Under the pieces are notes generated by a model. That model did not search any database, was not told the DNA's origin, and was given only the letters and a program-made list of their open reading frames with translations. Source: Paracoccus tibetensis (GTDB lineage Bacteria; Pseudomonadota; Alphaproteobacteria; Rhodobacterales; Rhodobacteraceae). Taken from it: 64,000 nt of DNA. Below are positions 28,849 to 38,328 of the stretch, piece after piece (the first letter of the stretch is position 1; each line of letters opens with the position of its first letter). The stretch covers positions 43,758 to 107,757 of the forward strand of contig NZ_FMVT01000012.1 in the NCBI RefSeq assembly GCF_900102505.1. Reading direction: 5' to 3'. The position numbers were made by a program, and so were the translations under genes.

Positions 28849-29967
28849 ATGAAGCCGTTCCTCCTGACCGCTGCCCTTCTGGCGGCCCTCCCCGCCCTTG
28901 CACAGACCGAGGTCGAGACGACCGAGGCGCTTCTGGACCGCTATCTGGCGGAAAAGGGAGGAGACATCTCCGCCTGTTTCGCCGAGATGCCGCAGATGCG
29001 TGGTATGGACGATCCCGAAGGTTTCCGCGCCGCCGAAGCTCCGGCCGAGGTGCCGCCGCGGCGGCTGGTCCTGGCCTTCGACGCGTCGGGATCGATGGCC
29101 GCGCGTCTTGGCGGCGGCACGCGGATGGAGGCGGCGCGGCAGGCGGTTGACGGGATGCTGGACGGGATGCCCGAGGATGTCGATCTGGGCCTCGTCGCCT
29201 TCGGCCATCAGGGCACCAATGACGACGCCGGACGGGCGGCCAGCTGCGCTGGCGTCGAGACGCTGATCGAGACCGGCAGCGCCGGCGACCTGCGCGCCCG
29301 CGTGGGAGAGCTGGAGCCGGCCGGCTGGACGCCGCTGGCCGACGCGCTGCGGCAGGCCGGAACGCAGCTTGCCGCGTCGGAGACGCCCGGCGAGCAGGTC
29401 GTCTACGTCGTCTCGGATGGCGAGGAGACCTGCGGCGGCGATCCTGTGGCCGAGGCCCGCGCCCTGCACGAGGGTGAGATCCGCGCCGTCATCCACATTC
29501 TCGGCTTCGACCTGCCGGCAGGCGAGCGCGCGCAGCTTCAGGCCGTGGCGGAGGCCGGCGGCGGCGTCTTCACCGAGATTCGCAGCGAGAGCGACCTCGC
29601 CCGCCGCATCGACGAGCTGCGCCGCCGGAACGCGAATGCCGGCCAGCTGCTGCGGGTGCAGAACCAGGCCGCGGGCACCAGCCTTCGCAACGCGAACCAA
29701 GCCGCGGGCGCGCTGCTGAAGCTGGACAACTGCATCGCCGGCCGCGCGCTGCGCGAGCAGAACTGGCTCAGGGCCTGGGGCCGCGAGGCGGGGCTGAGCG
29801 AGGATCAGCTGCAGGCGGTGCGGGACGCGCTGACAAAGGGCCATGACGCCTACCGCACCGAGGCCGCCGCGATCCGCGAGAGCCTGGAGGCCGAGCGGGA
29901 CGCGGCGAACGATACCATCCGCCAGCAACGCGAGGGCGCCGAGGCCGCGTTCGAGGCGGTGCGCTAG
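28849..29967 (+). CDS. secreted von Willebrand factor type A domain protein
   Basis: A 372-aa exported protein: signal peptide FLLTAALLAALPALA (cleavage near residue 19), then a VWA domain at about 65-250 with the metal-binding (MIDAS) motif DASGSM, the threonine in GWTPLADAL and the aspartate in VVSDGEETCGG. The C-terminal third is a long charged helix (about 255-372) that may form a coiled-coil. The start is ATG 28849 with GGAG upstream; the frame is open to 28765 but that stretch covers the upstream hairpin's flank and lacks a start signal. Function unknown. Its stop shares the sequence CTAG with the convergent purU stop. Confidence 0.82.
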   Translation: MKPFLLTAALLAALPALAQTEVETTEALLDRYLAEKGGDISACFAEMPQMRGMDDPEGFRAAEAPAEVPPRRLVLAFDASGSMAARLGGGTRMEAARQAVDGMLDGMPEDVDLGLVAFGHQGTNDDAGRAASCAGVETLIETGSAGDLRARVGELEPAGWTPLADALRQAGTQLAASETPGEQVVYVVSDGEETCGGDPVAEARALHEGEIRAVIHILGFDLPAGERAQLQAVAEAGGGVFTEIRSESDLARRIDELRRRNANAGQLLRVQNQAAGTSLRNANQAAGALLKLDNCIAGRALREQNWLRAWGREAGLSEDQLQAVRDALTKGHDAYRTEAAAIRESLEAERDAANDTIRQQREGAEAAFEAVR

Positions 29968-30848
29968 CCCATCCGCTCGCTTGCATAGCTGCCCGGCGAC
30001 GGCGGGAAGACCACCGTCTTGCTGCCATTCAGGAACACCCGCCCGTGGATATGGGCGTGGACGGCGCGGGCCAGCACCTGCGCCTCGACATCGCGGCCGA
30101 GGCTGACATAGTCGCCGGGGCTTTGCGCATGGGTCACGCGGACCGTGTCCTGCTCGATGATCGGGCCCTCGTCGAGGTCGGCGGTGACGTAGTGGCTGGT
30201 CGCCCCGATCAGCTTCACGCCGCGCTCATAGGCCTGCTTGTAGGGGTTCGCGCCCTTGAAGCTGGGCAGGAAGCTGTGGTGGATGTTGATGATGCGGCCG
30301 GACATGGTCTTGCACATCTGGTCCGACAGGACCTGCATGTAGCGGGCCAGCACGACCAGCTCGGCGCCCGACTCCTCGATGACCTGCATCTGCCGGGCCT
30401 CGGCCTCGGGCTTGTTCTCGGGGGTGACGCGGATCATGTGGAAGGGGATGTCGTGGTTCACGACGACCTTCTGGTAGTCGTGATGGTTCGAGACGACCCC
30501 CACGATGTCGATGGGCAGCGCCCCGATGCGCCAGCGGTAGAGCAGGTCGTTGAGGCAGTGCCCGAAGCGGCTGACCATGATCAGCACCTTCTTCTTGACC
30601 GACTGGTCGGTCACCTCGACCTCCATCCCGAAGCGCGCGGCGATGGGGGCGAGGCCCGCGCGCAGGCTCTCCAGCGTCGCGTCCTCTTCGGACAGGAAGC
30701 TGACGCGCATGAAGAAGCGGCCGGTCTCGCTGTCGTCGAACTGGGCGCTGTCCGTGATGTTGCAGCCGGCCTCGGCGAGGAAGCTGGACAGGGCCGCAAC
30801 GATGCCGCGGGTCGAGGCGCATGTGACGCGCAGGGTGTAGGTCTTCAT
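29964..30848 (-). CDS. purU: formyltetrahydrofolate deformylase PurU
   Basis: Hydrolyses 10-formyl-THF to formate and THF, balancing the one-carbon pool or feeding formate to purine synthesis. An N-terminal ACT regulatory domain (about 3-80, starting LRVTCASTRGIVAALSSFL) precedes a formyltransferase-like domain (about 90-285) with NIHHSFLPSFKGANPY, GATSHYVTADLDEGPIIEQD; the Asn, His and Asp of these motifs are the catalytic set. Length 294 aa is normal. It overlaps the stop codon of the convergent VWA gene by four bases. It works on the product of FolD. Confidence 0.96.
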   Translation of the reverse strand: MKTYTLRVTCASTRGIVAALSSFLAEAGCNITDSAQFDDSETGRFFMRVSFLSEEDATLESLRAGLAPIAARFGMEVEVTDQSVKKKVLIMVSRFGHCLNDLLYRWRIGALPIDIVGVVSNHHDYQKVVVNHDIPFHMIRVTPENKPEAEARQMQVIEESGAELVVLARYMQVLSDQMCKTMSGRIINIHHSFLPSFKGANPYKQAYERGVKLIGATSHYVTADLDEGPIIEQDTVRVTHAQSPGDYVSLGRDVEAQVLARAVHAHIHGRVFLNGSKTVVFPPSPGSYASERMG

Positions 30849-30945
30849 GTGCCGTTCAGGTCCCTTCTTGCCGTGGCGCGAGGGGCCTGCCCCCGCACCG
30901 AGGCCATTTCGGACGATTGCCCGGGAATGACAATCGCGTTTGCGA

Positions 30946-30963
30946 CGGGGCGCATGCGCCCCG
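30946..30963. repeat. 18-bp perfect palindrome
   Basis: CGGGGCGCATGCGCCCCG lies between purU and the upstream amidohydrolase gene, 13 bp after the latter's stop. It may end the amidohydrolase transcript; there is no T-run. Confidence 0.45.
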
Positions 30964-30976
30964 CGACATCCGCTGT

Positions 30977-32143
30977 TCAGGCGGCGGGCATCCGCGCCTC
31001 GATCATCCCGGCATACCAGCTGGAGCCGGCGGGGATCGCCTCGTCGTTGAAGTTGTAGGCGGGGTGGTGGACCATCGCGGTGTCGCCGTTGCCGACCCAG
31101 ATATAGGCGCCCGGACGCTCGTTCAGCATGTAGCTGAAATCCTCGCCGCCCATCATCGGCTCCATGTCGGTCTTCACGCCGCCCGAGATCGTCTCGGCCA
31201 CCTCGGCCGCCCAGTCCGTCGCCTGCGGGTCGTTCATCGTGACCGGATAGCCGCGCTGGTAGTCGACCTTGGCCACGGCGCCCATCGCGGCGGCGATGTT
31301 GGTGGCGACGCGGGTGATCCCCTCTTCCAGCTGGTCGCGCACGCCCGGATCAAGGCTGCGGGCGGTTCCCTTCAGCTTCACGACCTGCGGGATGACGTTA
31401 TGCGCGGTGGAATCGGTCGAGACGACGCAGACCGAGATCACGGCGTTCTTCAGCGGGTCGATATTGCGCGAGACGACCGACTGCATGGCGACGATGATCT
31501 GCGCAGCGGTCAGGGTCGTGTCGATGCATTCATGCGGCTTGGCGGCGTGCCCGCCCTTGCCCGTCACGGTGATGTCGAACTGGTCGGCGGCGGCCATCAT
31601 CGGGCCCGGCTTGATCGCGAAGCTGCCGACCGGCATGCCCGGCATGTTGTGCATGCCGTAGAATTCCTGAATGCCGAAGCGGTCCACCAGCCCGTCCTCG
31701 ACCATGGCGAGGCCGCCGCCGCCGCCCTCCTCCGCCGGCTGGAAGATCACCACGGCGGTGCCGTCGAAATTTCGCGTTTCGGCCAAGTATTTCGCCGCGC
31801 CCAGCAGCATGGCGGTGTGGCCGTCATGGCCGCAGGCATGCATCTTGCCGGGGCTCTTCGAGGCGTAGGGCGCACCCGTCTGCTCGGTGATCGGCAGCGC
31901 ATCCATGTCGGCGCGCAGGCCGACGACGCGCCCGGCGCTGTCCGTCTTGCCGCGGATCACGCCCACGACGCCCGTCCTGCCGATCCCCTCGACCACCTCG
32001 TCGCAGCCGAACGAGGCCAGCAACTCGGCGACGCGGCCGGCAGTGCGGTGGACGTCGTAGAGCAGCTCGGGATGTTCGTGGAAGTCGCGGCGCCAGGCGG
32101 TGATCTCGGGCAGAAGTTCGGCGAAACGGTTCTTGACGGGCAT
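30977..32143 (-). CDS. M20 family metallo-amidohydrolase (hippurate hydrolase-like)
   Basis: Di-metal amidohydrolase of the M20D group, which cleaves N-acyl amino acids or related amides. Metal ligands and the catalytic region are visible in MHACGHDGHTAMLLGAAKYL (about 97-116) and FQPAEEGGGGGLAMVEDG (about 130-147); a further His is in MHNMPGMP and the last in MGGEDFSYML. Length 388 aa is typical. I place the start at ATG 32143 (MPVKNRFAELLPEI), with AAGGAGA just upstream, although the frame is open to 32305. No signal peptide. The true substrate cannot be told from sequence; hippurate hydrolase, N-acetyl-diaminopimelate deacetylase and auxin-conjugate hydrolases share the fold. Confidence 0.92.
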   Translation of the reverse strand: MPVKNRFAELLPEITAWRRDFHEHPELLYDVHRTAGRVAELLASFGCDEVVEGIGRTGVVGVIRGKTDSAGRVVGLRADMDALPITEQTGAPYASKSPGKMHACGHDGHTAMLLGAAKYLAETRNFDGTAVVIFQPAEEGGGGGLAMVEDGLVDRFGIQEFYGMHNMPGMPVGSFAIKPGPMMAAADQFDITVTGKGGHAAKPHECIDTTLTAAQIIVAMQSVVSRNIDPLKNAVISVCVVSTDSTAHNVIPQVVKLKGTARSLDPGVRDQLEEGITRVATNIAAAMGAVAKVDYQRGYPVTMNDPQATDWAAEVAETISGGVKTDMEPMMGGEDFSYMLNERPGAYIWVGNGDTAMVHHPAYNFNDEAIPAGSSWYAGMIEARMPAA

Positions 32144-32286
32144 GATGGTCTCCTTCGCCAGGCAGTTTCGCCCGCCGCTGCACGTTCTGCAAGAGGTCCG
32201 GCACCCGCCGCCGCGCCCCCGCCTCGCGATTGTGCAGGACCAGCCCCTGCCGCGCAACACGAAGGCCGCGCCAGGCGCCGCGCCCG

Positions 32287-32343
32287 CCCCATCTTCTGTG
32301 CCCAAAGATCCTCAGGGGGTCCGGGGGGCAGAATGCCCCCGGC
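32287..32343 (-). repeat. 3'-end repeat, copy B (after ruvX)
   Basis: Second copy of the repeat, core CCCATCTTCTGTGCCCAAAG followed by CCTCAGGGGG and a GGGGGC/GCCCCC hairpin. Read on the minus strand, it begins four bases after the ruvX stop, in the same relative orientation as copies A and C. Confidence 0.72.
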
Positions 32344-32347
32344 TTCC

Positions 32348-32818
32348 TCACCCGCCCAGATACCGCAGCCGGTCCAGCGCGCCCTGCAGGATATAGCCGG
32401 CCGCGACCTGGTCGATCACCTCGGCCCGGCGCCTGCGCGACGTGTCCGCCTCCAGCAGCGCCCGCTCGGCCGCCACGGTGGACAGGCGCTCGTCCCAGAA
32501 GCCGATGGGCAGCTCGGTCAGGCGCGAGAGGTTGCGGGCGAAGGCGCGGGTGGACTGGGCGCGCGGCCCCTCGCTGCCATCCATGTTGCGCGGCAGGCCA
32601 AGGATCAGCCCCACCAGCGCCCGCTCGCGCGCCAAGGCCAGCAGCGCCTCGGCATCCAGCGTGAACTTCTGCCGCCGGATCACCGTCAAGGGCGAGGCGA
32701 CCTGCCGCAGCCCGTCGCTGACCGCGACCCCGATGGTCTTCGTGCCGAGATCGAGCCCCGCCACGGCCCCGACCTTCGGCAGGGCGGCGGCCATGGCCTC
32801 CATCTCCTCGAGGATCAT
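32348..32818 (-). CDS. ruvX: putative pre-16S rRNA nuclease RuvX (YqgF)
   Basis: RNase H-like nuclease that in E. coli completes the 5' maturation of 16S rRNA. The fold starts [15 protein letters not shown] (about 21-35, with the first catalytic Asp), followed by [17 protein letters not shown] and [15 protein letters not shown], and ends in [16 protein letters not shown] with the last acidic residue. Length 156 aa. ATG 32818 overlaps the ccmI stop by four bases, so it is translated with ccmI. Confidence 0.93.
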   Translation of the reverse strand: MILEEMEAMAAALPKVGAVAGLDLGTKTIGVAVSDGLRQVASPLTVIRRQKFTLDAEALLALARERALVGLILGLPRNMDGSEGPRAQSTRAFARNLSRLTELPIGFWDERLSTVAAERALLEADTSRRRRAEVIDQVAAGYILQGALDRLRYLGG

Positions 32819-34047
32819 TGCAGCAGCCCCGCCGCGCGGGCGGCCTCGGTGACCGGGGCCAGCGCCTCGTCGCTGCCGGCAAAGCGCACCTGCGCCTCGT
32901 CCCAGATGGCGCGGGCCTGGGCGTCGCGGCCGAGGACCGACAGCGCCCGGATCAGGCGGGCCCATTCCTCGGGGCTGCCGCCCTGGCTGGCTAGCCGCTG
33001 CTGGAGGCCGCTGACCATGCTCTCGATCATCGCGGCGCGGTCGTCCTCGGGCAGCGCCTCGGCGGCCTCCAGCGCGTCGGCATCCGGGCCGGGCAGCGCG
33101 CCGGCCGGCGGCTCGGCGGCGGTGAAGCCCGTCTCGCCGGCCAGCCAGGCCAGCTCGTCGATGGCGCCCCGGATCGAGGGGATCCACGGCGCCTCGGCCG
33201 GTCCCTCCTCCAGAAGGCGACGCCACAGCGGGAAGGCGCGGTCGGGACGGCCGTTCTGGATCTGAAGGACGCCCAGAAGGTAGCGCGCCTGCGGCAGCTC
33301 GGGATCGGCCTGCAGGGCCCGGACCAGGACCTGCTCGGCCTCGGGGGTGATGATCCCCCCGGCAGCGTCGATCATCAGCGAGGCGAGGCGCATCAGGTCG
33401 TCGGCATTCGGGCTGTCCCCGTCCAGCGCCACCAGCCGCTCGGCCGCGTCCCGCGCCGCCGGAAGGTTGCCGAGACGCATCTCGTTCGTGACCAGAAGCT
33501 CCAGCCCGCGGCGGTCCTCCGGGTTGCGCGCGACGGCCTCGCGCAGCTGGCGCATCAGCGCGACATAGTCGGGGTCCAGCTCCGCCTCGTCCGGCGCAGC
33601 GCGAGCGGGCGCGGCGGCCTCGGCCTCGGCCTGGCTGGGACGGGCGCGATAGGCCGCGTCGGCGGCGGCGAACCGCTCGGCGATGGGCATGTCGGGCGCG
33701 CCCGGCACCCCCTCGCGCCAGTAGAGCGCGAAGGCGCCGGCCAGCAGCGCCACCAGCACCGCGCTGGCCACCCACGCGCCGCCATGCGTGCCCGTAGGTG
33801 CCGCGGCCGACAGGCGCTTGTCCGCATCCAGCACCTTGCGGCCGATCTCGGCGCGCAGGCGCTGCGCGTCCTCGGCGCCGATGACGCCGCGCTCCAGGTC
33901 GCGGTCCACCTCGCGCAGCTGGTCGCGATAGACGCCGAGATCGTAGGCCGCGACCGGCCGGTCCGCCGCCCCCCGGCCCCGCCAGGCCGGCAGCAGGATG
34001 ACCAGGCCGACGATCAGGGTCAGGGCCGCGCTGAGTATCCAGAACAT
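32815..34047 (-). CDS. ccmI: c-type cytochrome biogenesis protein CcmI
   Basis: Apocytochrome c chaperone that delivers the apoprotein to the haem ligation complex in the inner membrane and periplasm. A first membrane span (about 3-22, [20 protein letters not shown]), a cytoplasmic loop with the family signature [19 protein letters not shown] (about 38-56), and a second span (about 95-113) precede a periplasmic TPR-rich domain to residue 410. The start is ATG 34047 with GGAGGA six bases upstream, not the more distant GTG/ATG of the long frame. Other ccm genes are not in the window, so this is an isolated ccmI as in many Rhodobacteraceae. Confidence 0.92.
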   Translation of the reverse strand: MFWILSAALTLIVGLVILLPAWRGRGAADRPVAAYDLGVYRDQLREVDRDLERGVIGAEDAQRLRAEIGRKVLDADKRLSAAAPTGTHGGAWVASAVLVALLAGAFALYWREGVPGAPDMPIAERFAAADAAYRARPSQAEAEAAAPARAAPDEAELDPDYVALMRQLREAVARNPEDRRGLELLVTNEMRLGNLPAARDAAERLVALDGDSPNADDLMRLASLMIDAAGGIITPEAEQVLVRALQADPELPQARYLLGVLQIQNGRPDRAFPLWRRLLEEGPAEAPWIPSIRGAIDELAWLAGETGFTAAEPPAGALPGPDADALEAAEALPEDDRAAMIESMVSGLQQRLASQGGSPEEWARLIRALSVLGRDAQARAIWDEAQVRFAGSDEALAPVTEAARAAGLLQ

Positions 34048-34204
34048 CTCAATCCTCCGATGCCGCCCCCTTACCTGCAAATGCCGCCGATCGAAAGCGC
34101 CCCCTTGCCGCACGCGGCCCGTGACGCGACGCGACGGCTGGCCGCTGCCGCGGCCCGCTGCTAGGCTCGCCCTCGGGTCTTGACCGACAGGAGGCAGGAA
34201 CATC

Positions 34205-34486
34205 GTGGGCGCGCTGATCCGGCTTGTGCTGTTCCTCCTCGTGGCCGAGTTGGTGTTCTTCGTGCTGCTGCGGCTCTACCTGCGCTCGTTGCGTCTCGAG
34301 CGGCTCGAGCGTCAGTGGGACGCCCGCCACCCCGACGCGGCGGGCGACACGGCCGCGCGCCGCGCCTTCGTGGCCCGCGCCATGACGGGCTTCGAGCGCA
34401 GCCTGAAGGCCCGGCTGGCATGGCTGGTCTTCGTCTTGCCGACGGCGGCGGTCCTCGCCATCGTGGTTCTGGTCAACTGGCGCTAG
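34205..34486 (+). CDS. small two-span membrane protein of unknown function
   Basis: A 93-aa protein with an N-terminal hydrophobic segment (about 5-24, RLVLFLLVAELVFFVLLRLY) and a C-terminal one (about 70-91, AWLVFVLPTAAVLAIVVLVN), separated by a charged loop. The start is GTG 34205 with GGAGG 12-14 bases upstream. It is followed after ten bases by the DUF1523 gene and then deoC, and its start is 157 bp from the divergent ccmI start. I do not recognise the family. Confidence 0.75.
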   Translation: MGALIRLVLFLLVAELVFFVLLRLYLRSLRLERLERQWDARHPDAAGDTAARRAFVARAMTGFERSLKARLAWLVFVLPTAAVLAIVVLVNWR

Positions 34487-34496
34487 GAGCTGCCTG

Positions 34497-35066
34497 ATGT
34501 ATTACGCCCGCGTCGTCATGGGGGTGCTGTTCGGCATCTTCGTCTTCGCCCTTCTCGATTATGCCCTGCCCTCGCGCGAGACTGTGCGGATCACCAACAC
34601 CTACAACCGGCTGACGGCGATCCCGCCCTCGGCCTCGATCTTCTGGGCCTCGGACAGCACCGGCACGGTCGAGAACGCGCAAGGCCAGCGCGACGTGCGC
34701 TTCATCGACACGGTGCGCCCCAACGGCCGCGTCCGCGTCTATCGCAACGAGGACACGGGCTGGGTCTGGCCGCCCTATTTCAAGTATGACAGCGCCAACC
34801 TGCAGGCCATGGCCACGAACCTGCAAAGCCCGGCGGGCGCGCCGGTCTGGGTCAATGTCAGCGCCTATGGCTGGCGGATGCCGTGGCTCTCGACCTACCC
34901 CAACATGATCTCGGTCCGCGTGGTCGAAGGGCCGAACGAGCGGCCGGTCAATTGGCCTGCCATGCTGATCTGCGCGGTGATGCTGGCGCTTCTGGCGCTG
35001 CTCTGGCGCATGTGGGCGCAGTTCCGCCAGCGCGGGCAGGTGCGGCTCAATCGATGGAGGACGTGA
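34497..35066 (+). CDS. DUF1523-like membrane protein
   Basis: A 189-aa protein with an N-terminal membrane span (about 4-24, MYYARVVMGVLFGIFVFALL), an extracytoplasmic domain and a second span near residues 157-172 (AMLICAVMLALLALLW). The block ETVRITNTYNRL and the phrase FIDTVRPNGRVRVYRNEDTG resemble the DUF1523 family, common in Rhodobacteraceae. Function unknown. Its stop codon overlaps the deoC start by one base, so the small membrane proteins and deoC are probably one transcript. Confidence 0.78.
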   Translation: MYYARVVMGVLFGIFVFALLDYALPSRETVRITNTYNRLTAIPPSASIFWASDSTGTVENAQGQRDVRFIDTVRPNGRVRVYRNEDTGWVWPPYFKYDSANLQAMATNLQSPAGAPVWVNVSAYGWRMPWLSTYPNMISVRVVEGPNERPVNWPAMLICAVMLALLALLWRMWAQFRQRGQVRLNRWRT

Positions 35067-36004
35067 TGGCCAATCCTGGCACCGCCCTGCGGACGGAGGT
35101 CTTCGAGACCCTGCACATCAACACCCCCGCGACCGAGCGGCGCGCGGCGACGCTAGCCGCCCGGCGCTCGCTGAAGAAGGACCATCAGGCCGCCTGGCTG
35201 CTGAACGCGGTGCGCTGCATCGACCTGACGACGCTGGCGGGCGACGACACCGAGGACCGCGTGGCGCGCCTTTGCGCCAAGGCCCGCCAGCCCATCGCGC
35301 CCGATCTGCTGGAGGCGGTGGGCGTCACGGGCCTGACGACCGGCGCGGTCTGCGTCTACCCGACGATGGTGGCGGCGGCCAAGCGCGCCTTGGCGGGCAC
35401 CGCCATCCCCGTCGCTTCGGTCGCCACGGGCTTTCCCGCCGGGCTGATGCCGCTGGACCTGCGCCTCGCCGAAATCCGCTACGCCGTGGATCAGGGCGCG
35501 GACGAGATCGACATCGTCATCACCCGCGCCCATGTGCTGCGCGCCGAATGGACCGCGCTTTACGACGAGCTGCGGGCCATGCGCGAGGCCTGCGGCGGCG
35601 CGAAGATGAAGGCGATTCTGGCGACCGGGGACCTGAAGTCGCTGGAGAACGTCGCCCGCGCGAGCCATGTCGCGATGCAGGCGGGCAGCGACTGGATCAA
35701 GACCTCGACCGGTAAGGAGGGGGTGAACGCGACCCTTCCCGTTAGCCTCGTCATGTGCCGCGCCATCCGCGACTACCACGTGCAGACCGGCCACAAGGTC
35801 GGCTTCAAGCCGGCCGGTGGCCTCAAGACCGCCAAGGACGCCATCGCCTGGCAGGTCCTCATGGCCGAGGAGCTGGGCCGCGACTGGCTGCGCCCCGACC
35901 TCTTCCGCATCGGCGCCTCCAGCCTGCTCGGCGACATCGAGCGCCAGATCAGCCACCACGTGACGGGCCGCTATGCGAGCGCCCATCGCCTTTCACTAGC
36001 CTGA
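35066..36004 (+). CDS. deoC: deoxyribose-phosphate aldolase
   Basis: Class I aldolase splitting 2-deoxyribose-5-phosphate into acetaldehyde and glyceraldehyde-3-phosphate. The Schiff-base lysine is Lys212 in DWIKTSTG, and the second active-site lysine is Lys248 in GFKPAGGLKT; the aspartate of DEIDIVI is the third catalytic residue. Length 312 aa matches the longer DeoC subgroup found in alphaproteobacteria and animals. ATG 35066 has GGAGG upstream. The aldehyde dehydrogenase gene follows after eight bases and could consume the acetaldehyde; nucleosides brought in by the BMP importer are a possible upstream source. Confidence 0.95.
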   Translation: MANPGTALRTEVFETLHINTPATERRAATLAARRSLKKDHQAAWLLNAVRCIDLTTLAGDDTEDRVARLCAKARQPIAPDLLEAVGVTGLTTGAVCVYPTMVAAAKRALAGTAIPVASVATGFPAGLMPLDLRLAEIRYAVDQGADEIDIVITRAHVLRAEWTALYDELRAMREACGGAKMKAILATGDLKSLENVARASHVAMQAGSDWIKTSTGKEGVNATLPVSLVMCRAIRDYHVQTGHKVGFKPAGGLKTAKDAIAWQVLMAEELGRDWLRPDLFRIGASSLLGDIERQISHHVTGRYASAHRLSLA

Positions 36005-36012
36005 GGGACGGA

Positions 36013-38319
36013 ATGAGCCGCGTGAGCGAGATCATGGAAAGCATGGAATACGGCCCCGGGATCGAGGACAGCAGCGCCGCCCGCGGCTGGCTGGCCGAGC
36101 GCGGCGCCTTTGGCCATTTTATCGCTGGCGCCTTCACCGCGCCGGGAACGACCTTCACCACCCGCGATCCTTCGACCGGCGAGGCGCTGGCCGAGGTGAC
36201 GCAGGGGACCGTCGACGACATCGCCGCCGCCGTGGCCGCCGCGAGGAAGGCGCAGCCGGGCTGGGCCGCGCTTGGCGGTCATGGGCGCGCGCGCTTCCTC
36301 TACGCACTGGCGCGGCACGTCCAGAAGCGCGAGCGGCTGCTGGCGGTCCTCGAGACGCTGGACAACGGCAAGCCCATCCGCGAGTCGAAGGACATCGACG
36401 TGCCGCTGCTCGCCCGCCACTTCTACCACCACGCGGGCTGGGCCGAGCTGATGGAGAGCCAGTTTCCCGGCATGTCGCCCCTGGGCGTCGTGGGCCAGAT
36501 CATCCCGTGGAACTTCCCCCTGCTGATGCTGGCTTGGAAGGTGGCGCCCGCCCTCGCCGCCGGCAACACGGTGGTGCTGAAGCCCGCCGAATATACCGCC
36601 CTGACGGCGCTGGCCTTTGCCGAGATCTGCCGCGAGGTCGGCCTGCCGGCGGGCGTCGTCAACATCGTCACCGGCGACGGCGCGACCGGCGCGGCGCTGG
36701 TGGAAGCCGAGGTGGACAAGATCGCCTTCACCGGCTCGACCGAGGTCGGCCGCCTCATCGCGGAAATGCTTTCCGGCACCGGCCGCAAGCTGACGCTGGA
36801 ACTGGGCGGCAAGTCGCCCTTCATCGTCATGCCCGACGCTGACCTCGACGCCGCGGTCGAGGGCGTCGTGGACAGCATCTGGTTCAACCAGGGCCAGGTC
36901 TGCTGCGCCGGCTCGCGCATCCTCGTGGCCGAGGCGGTGGCGGGCCGGTTCGAGGCGCTGCTGAAGGCCCGCATGGCGCGCCTTCGCGTCGGCGCGCCCT
37001 TGGACAAGTCCACCGACGTGGGCGCCATCGTCGATCCGGTGCAGAAGGACCGCATCCTCTCGATCTGCCGCGCCGCCGTGGACGCGGGCGCCGAGCTGGT
37101 CGGCGGGCAGGCGCAGGAGGGCTGCTTCATCGCCCCGGGCTACCTGCGCGGCGTCGCGCCGACCAATCCCGGCATGAGCCAGGAGATCTTCGGCCCCATC
37201 GCGACCCTCTCGACCTTCCGCACCGCGGACGAGGCTATCGAGCTGGCGAACAACACGCGCTACGGGCTGGCCGCCTCGATATGGTCGGAGAGCGCGACGG
37301 TGGCGACGGACCTTGCCGCGCGGGTGAAAGTGGGGGTGGTCTGGATCAACTGCGCCAACCTCTTCGACGCGGCGGCGCCCTTCGGCGGCTACCGCGAGAG
37401 CGGCTATGGCCGCGAGGGCGGGCGCGCCGGGATGCTGGACTACCTGGCGGATGCCGCGCCCGAGGCGCCAGCGGCCGCGGCCCCTGCGCGGCAGGTGGCG
37501 GCGCCGGCGATCGACCGGACGATGAAGCTCTATCTCGGCGGGGCGCAGAAGCGGCCGGACGGCGGGGCGATGTATGCGGTCCCCGGCGGGCTCGCCCCCG
37601 TGGCGGGGCGCAAGGACGTGCGCAACGCGGTCGAGGCGGCGGCCAAGGCAGGCAAATGGGCCGCGATGGGCGGTCATGCGCGCGCGCAGGTGCTGTATTA
37701 CCTGGCCGAGAACCTGGCCGCCCGCGCCGGCGACCTGGCGGCGCGCGTGGGCCCGGCCGAGGCCGAGGCGGCCGTCGCCATCGCCTTCCACTTCGCGGCC
37801 TGGGCCGACAAGTTCGACGGCGCGAACGTGCAGGCGAAGCCCGGCCACCTGGTCAACGTCATCCCCGAGCCCTTCGGCGTGATCGGCCTGCGCTGCCCGG
37901 ACGCGCAGCCGCTTGCAGGGCTTCTGTCGCTGGCGCTGCCGGCGCTGGCCATGGGCAACGCGGTCGTCGCCGTCGCGGCCGAGGCGGACCCGCTGGTGCT
38001 GGCGGACCTGGTCCAGGTGCTGGAGACCTCGGACCTGCCGGGCGGGGCGCTGAACATCCTCACCGGCCCGGCGGACGATCTGGCGGCGCATCTTGCGGCG
38101 CATGAGGAGGTGGCCGCCTTCTGGACGGCGGGCGGCGCAGGGGCGGCGATCGACCTGGCCGCGGCGGGCAGCCTGAAGCCGGTCTGGCATGTCCCGCCGC
38201 GCGACTGGAGCGCCCCCGTGGCGCAGGGCGAGGTCTTCCTGCGCCGCGCGGTGCAGATGAAGACCGTCTGGCTGCCCTATGGCGCGCTACCCGCGGGCGC
38301 GGGGGGCGGCGCCTATTGA
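36013..38319 (+). CDS. two-domain aldehyde dehydrogenase (ALDH16-like)
   Basis: NAD(P)-dependent aldehyde dehydrogenase of 768 aa. Residues up to about 490 form a complete ALDH unit: IIPWNFPLLMLAWK, the general base Glu263 in LELGGKSP, and the catalytic Cys297 in FNQGQVCCAGSR. From about residue 500 a second ALDH-like half follows (MKLYLGGAQKRPDGG, GVIGLRCPDAQPL) that is shortened and lacks a catalytic Cys motif. This one-active, one-degenerate arrangement is the hallmark of ALDH16, including the structurally studied enzyme of another Rhodobacteraceae member, Loktanella. The start is ATG 36013 with GAGGGA upstream, eight bases after deoC. Coupling to deoC suggests acetaldehyde as a substrate (inference). 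A 3'-end repeat follows. Confidence 0.88.
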   Translation: MSRVSEIMESMEYGPGIEDSSAARGWLAERGAFGHFIAGAFTAPGTTFTTRDPSTGEALAEVTQGTVDDIAAAVAAARKAQPGWAALGGHGRARFLYALARHVQKRERLLAVLETLDNGKPIRESKDIDVPLLARHFYHHAGWAELMESQFPGMSPLGVVGQIIPWNFPLLMLAWKVAPALAAGNTVVLKPAEYTALTALAFAEICREVGLPAGVVNIVTGDGATGAALVEAEVDKIAFTGSTEVGRLIAEMLSGTGRKLTLELGGKSPFIVMPDADLDAAVEGVVDSIWFNQGQVCCAGSRILVAEAVAGRFEALLKARMARLRVGAPLDKSTDVGAIVDPVQKDRILSICRAAVDAGAELVGGQAQEGCFIAPGYLRGVAPTNPGMSQEIFGPIATLSTFRTADEAIELANNTRYGLAASIWSESATVATDLAARVKVGVVWINCANLFDAAAPFGGYRESGYGREGGRAGMLDYLADAAPEAPAAAAPARQVAAPAIDRTMKLYLGGAQKRPDGGAMYAVPGGLAPVAGRKDVRNAVEAAAKAGKWAAMGGHARAQVLYYLAENLAARAGDLAARVGPAEAEAAVAIAFHFAAWADKFDGANVQAKPGHLVNVIPEPFGVIGLRCPDAQPLAGLLSLALPALAMGNAVVAVAAEADPLVLADLVQVLETSDLPGGALNILTGPADDLAAHLAAHEEVAAFWTAGGAGAAIDLAAAGSLKPVWHVPPRDWSAPVAQGEVFLRRAVQMKTVWLPYGALPAGAGGGAY

Positions 38320-38328
38320 CGGAAGAAG

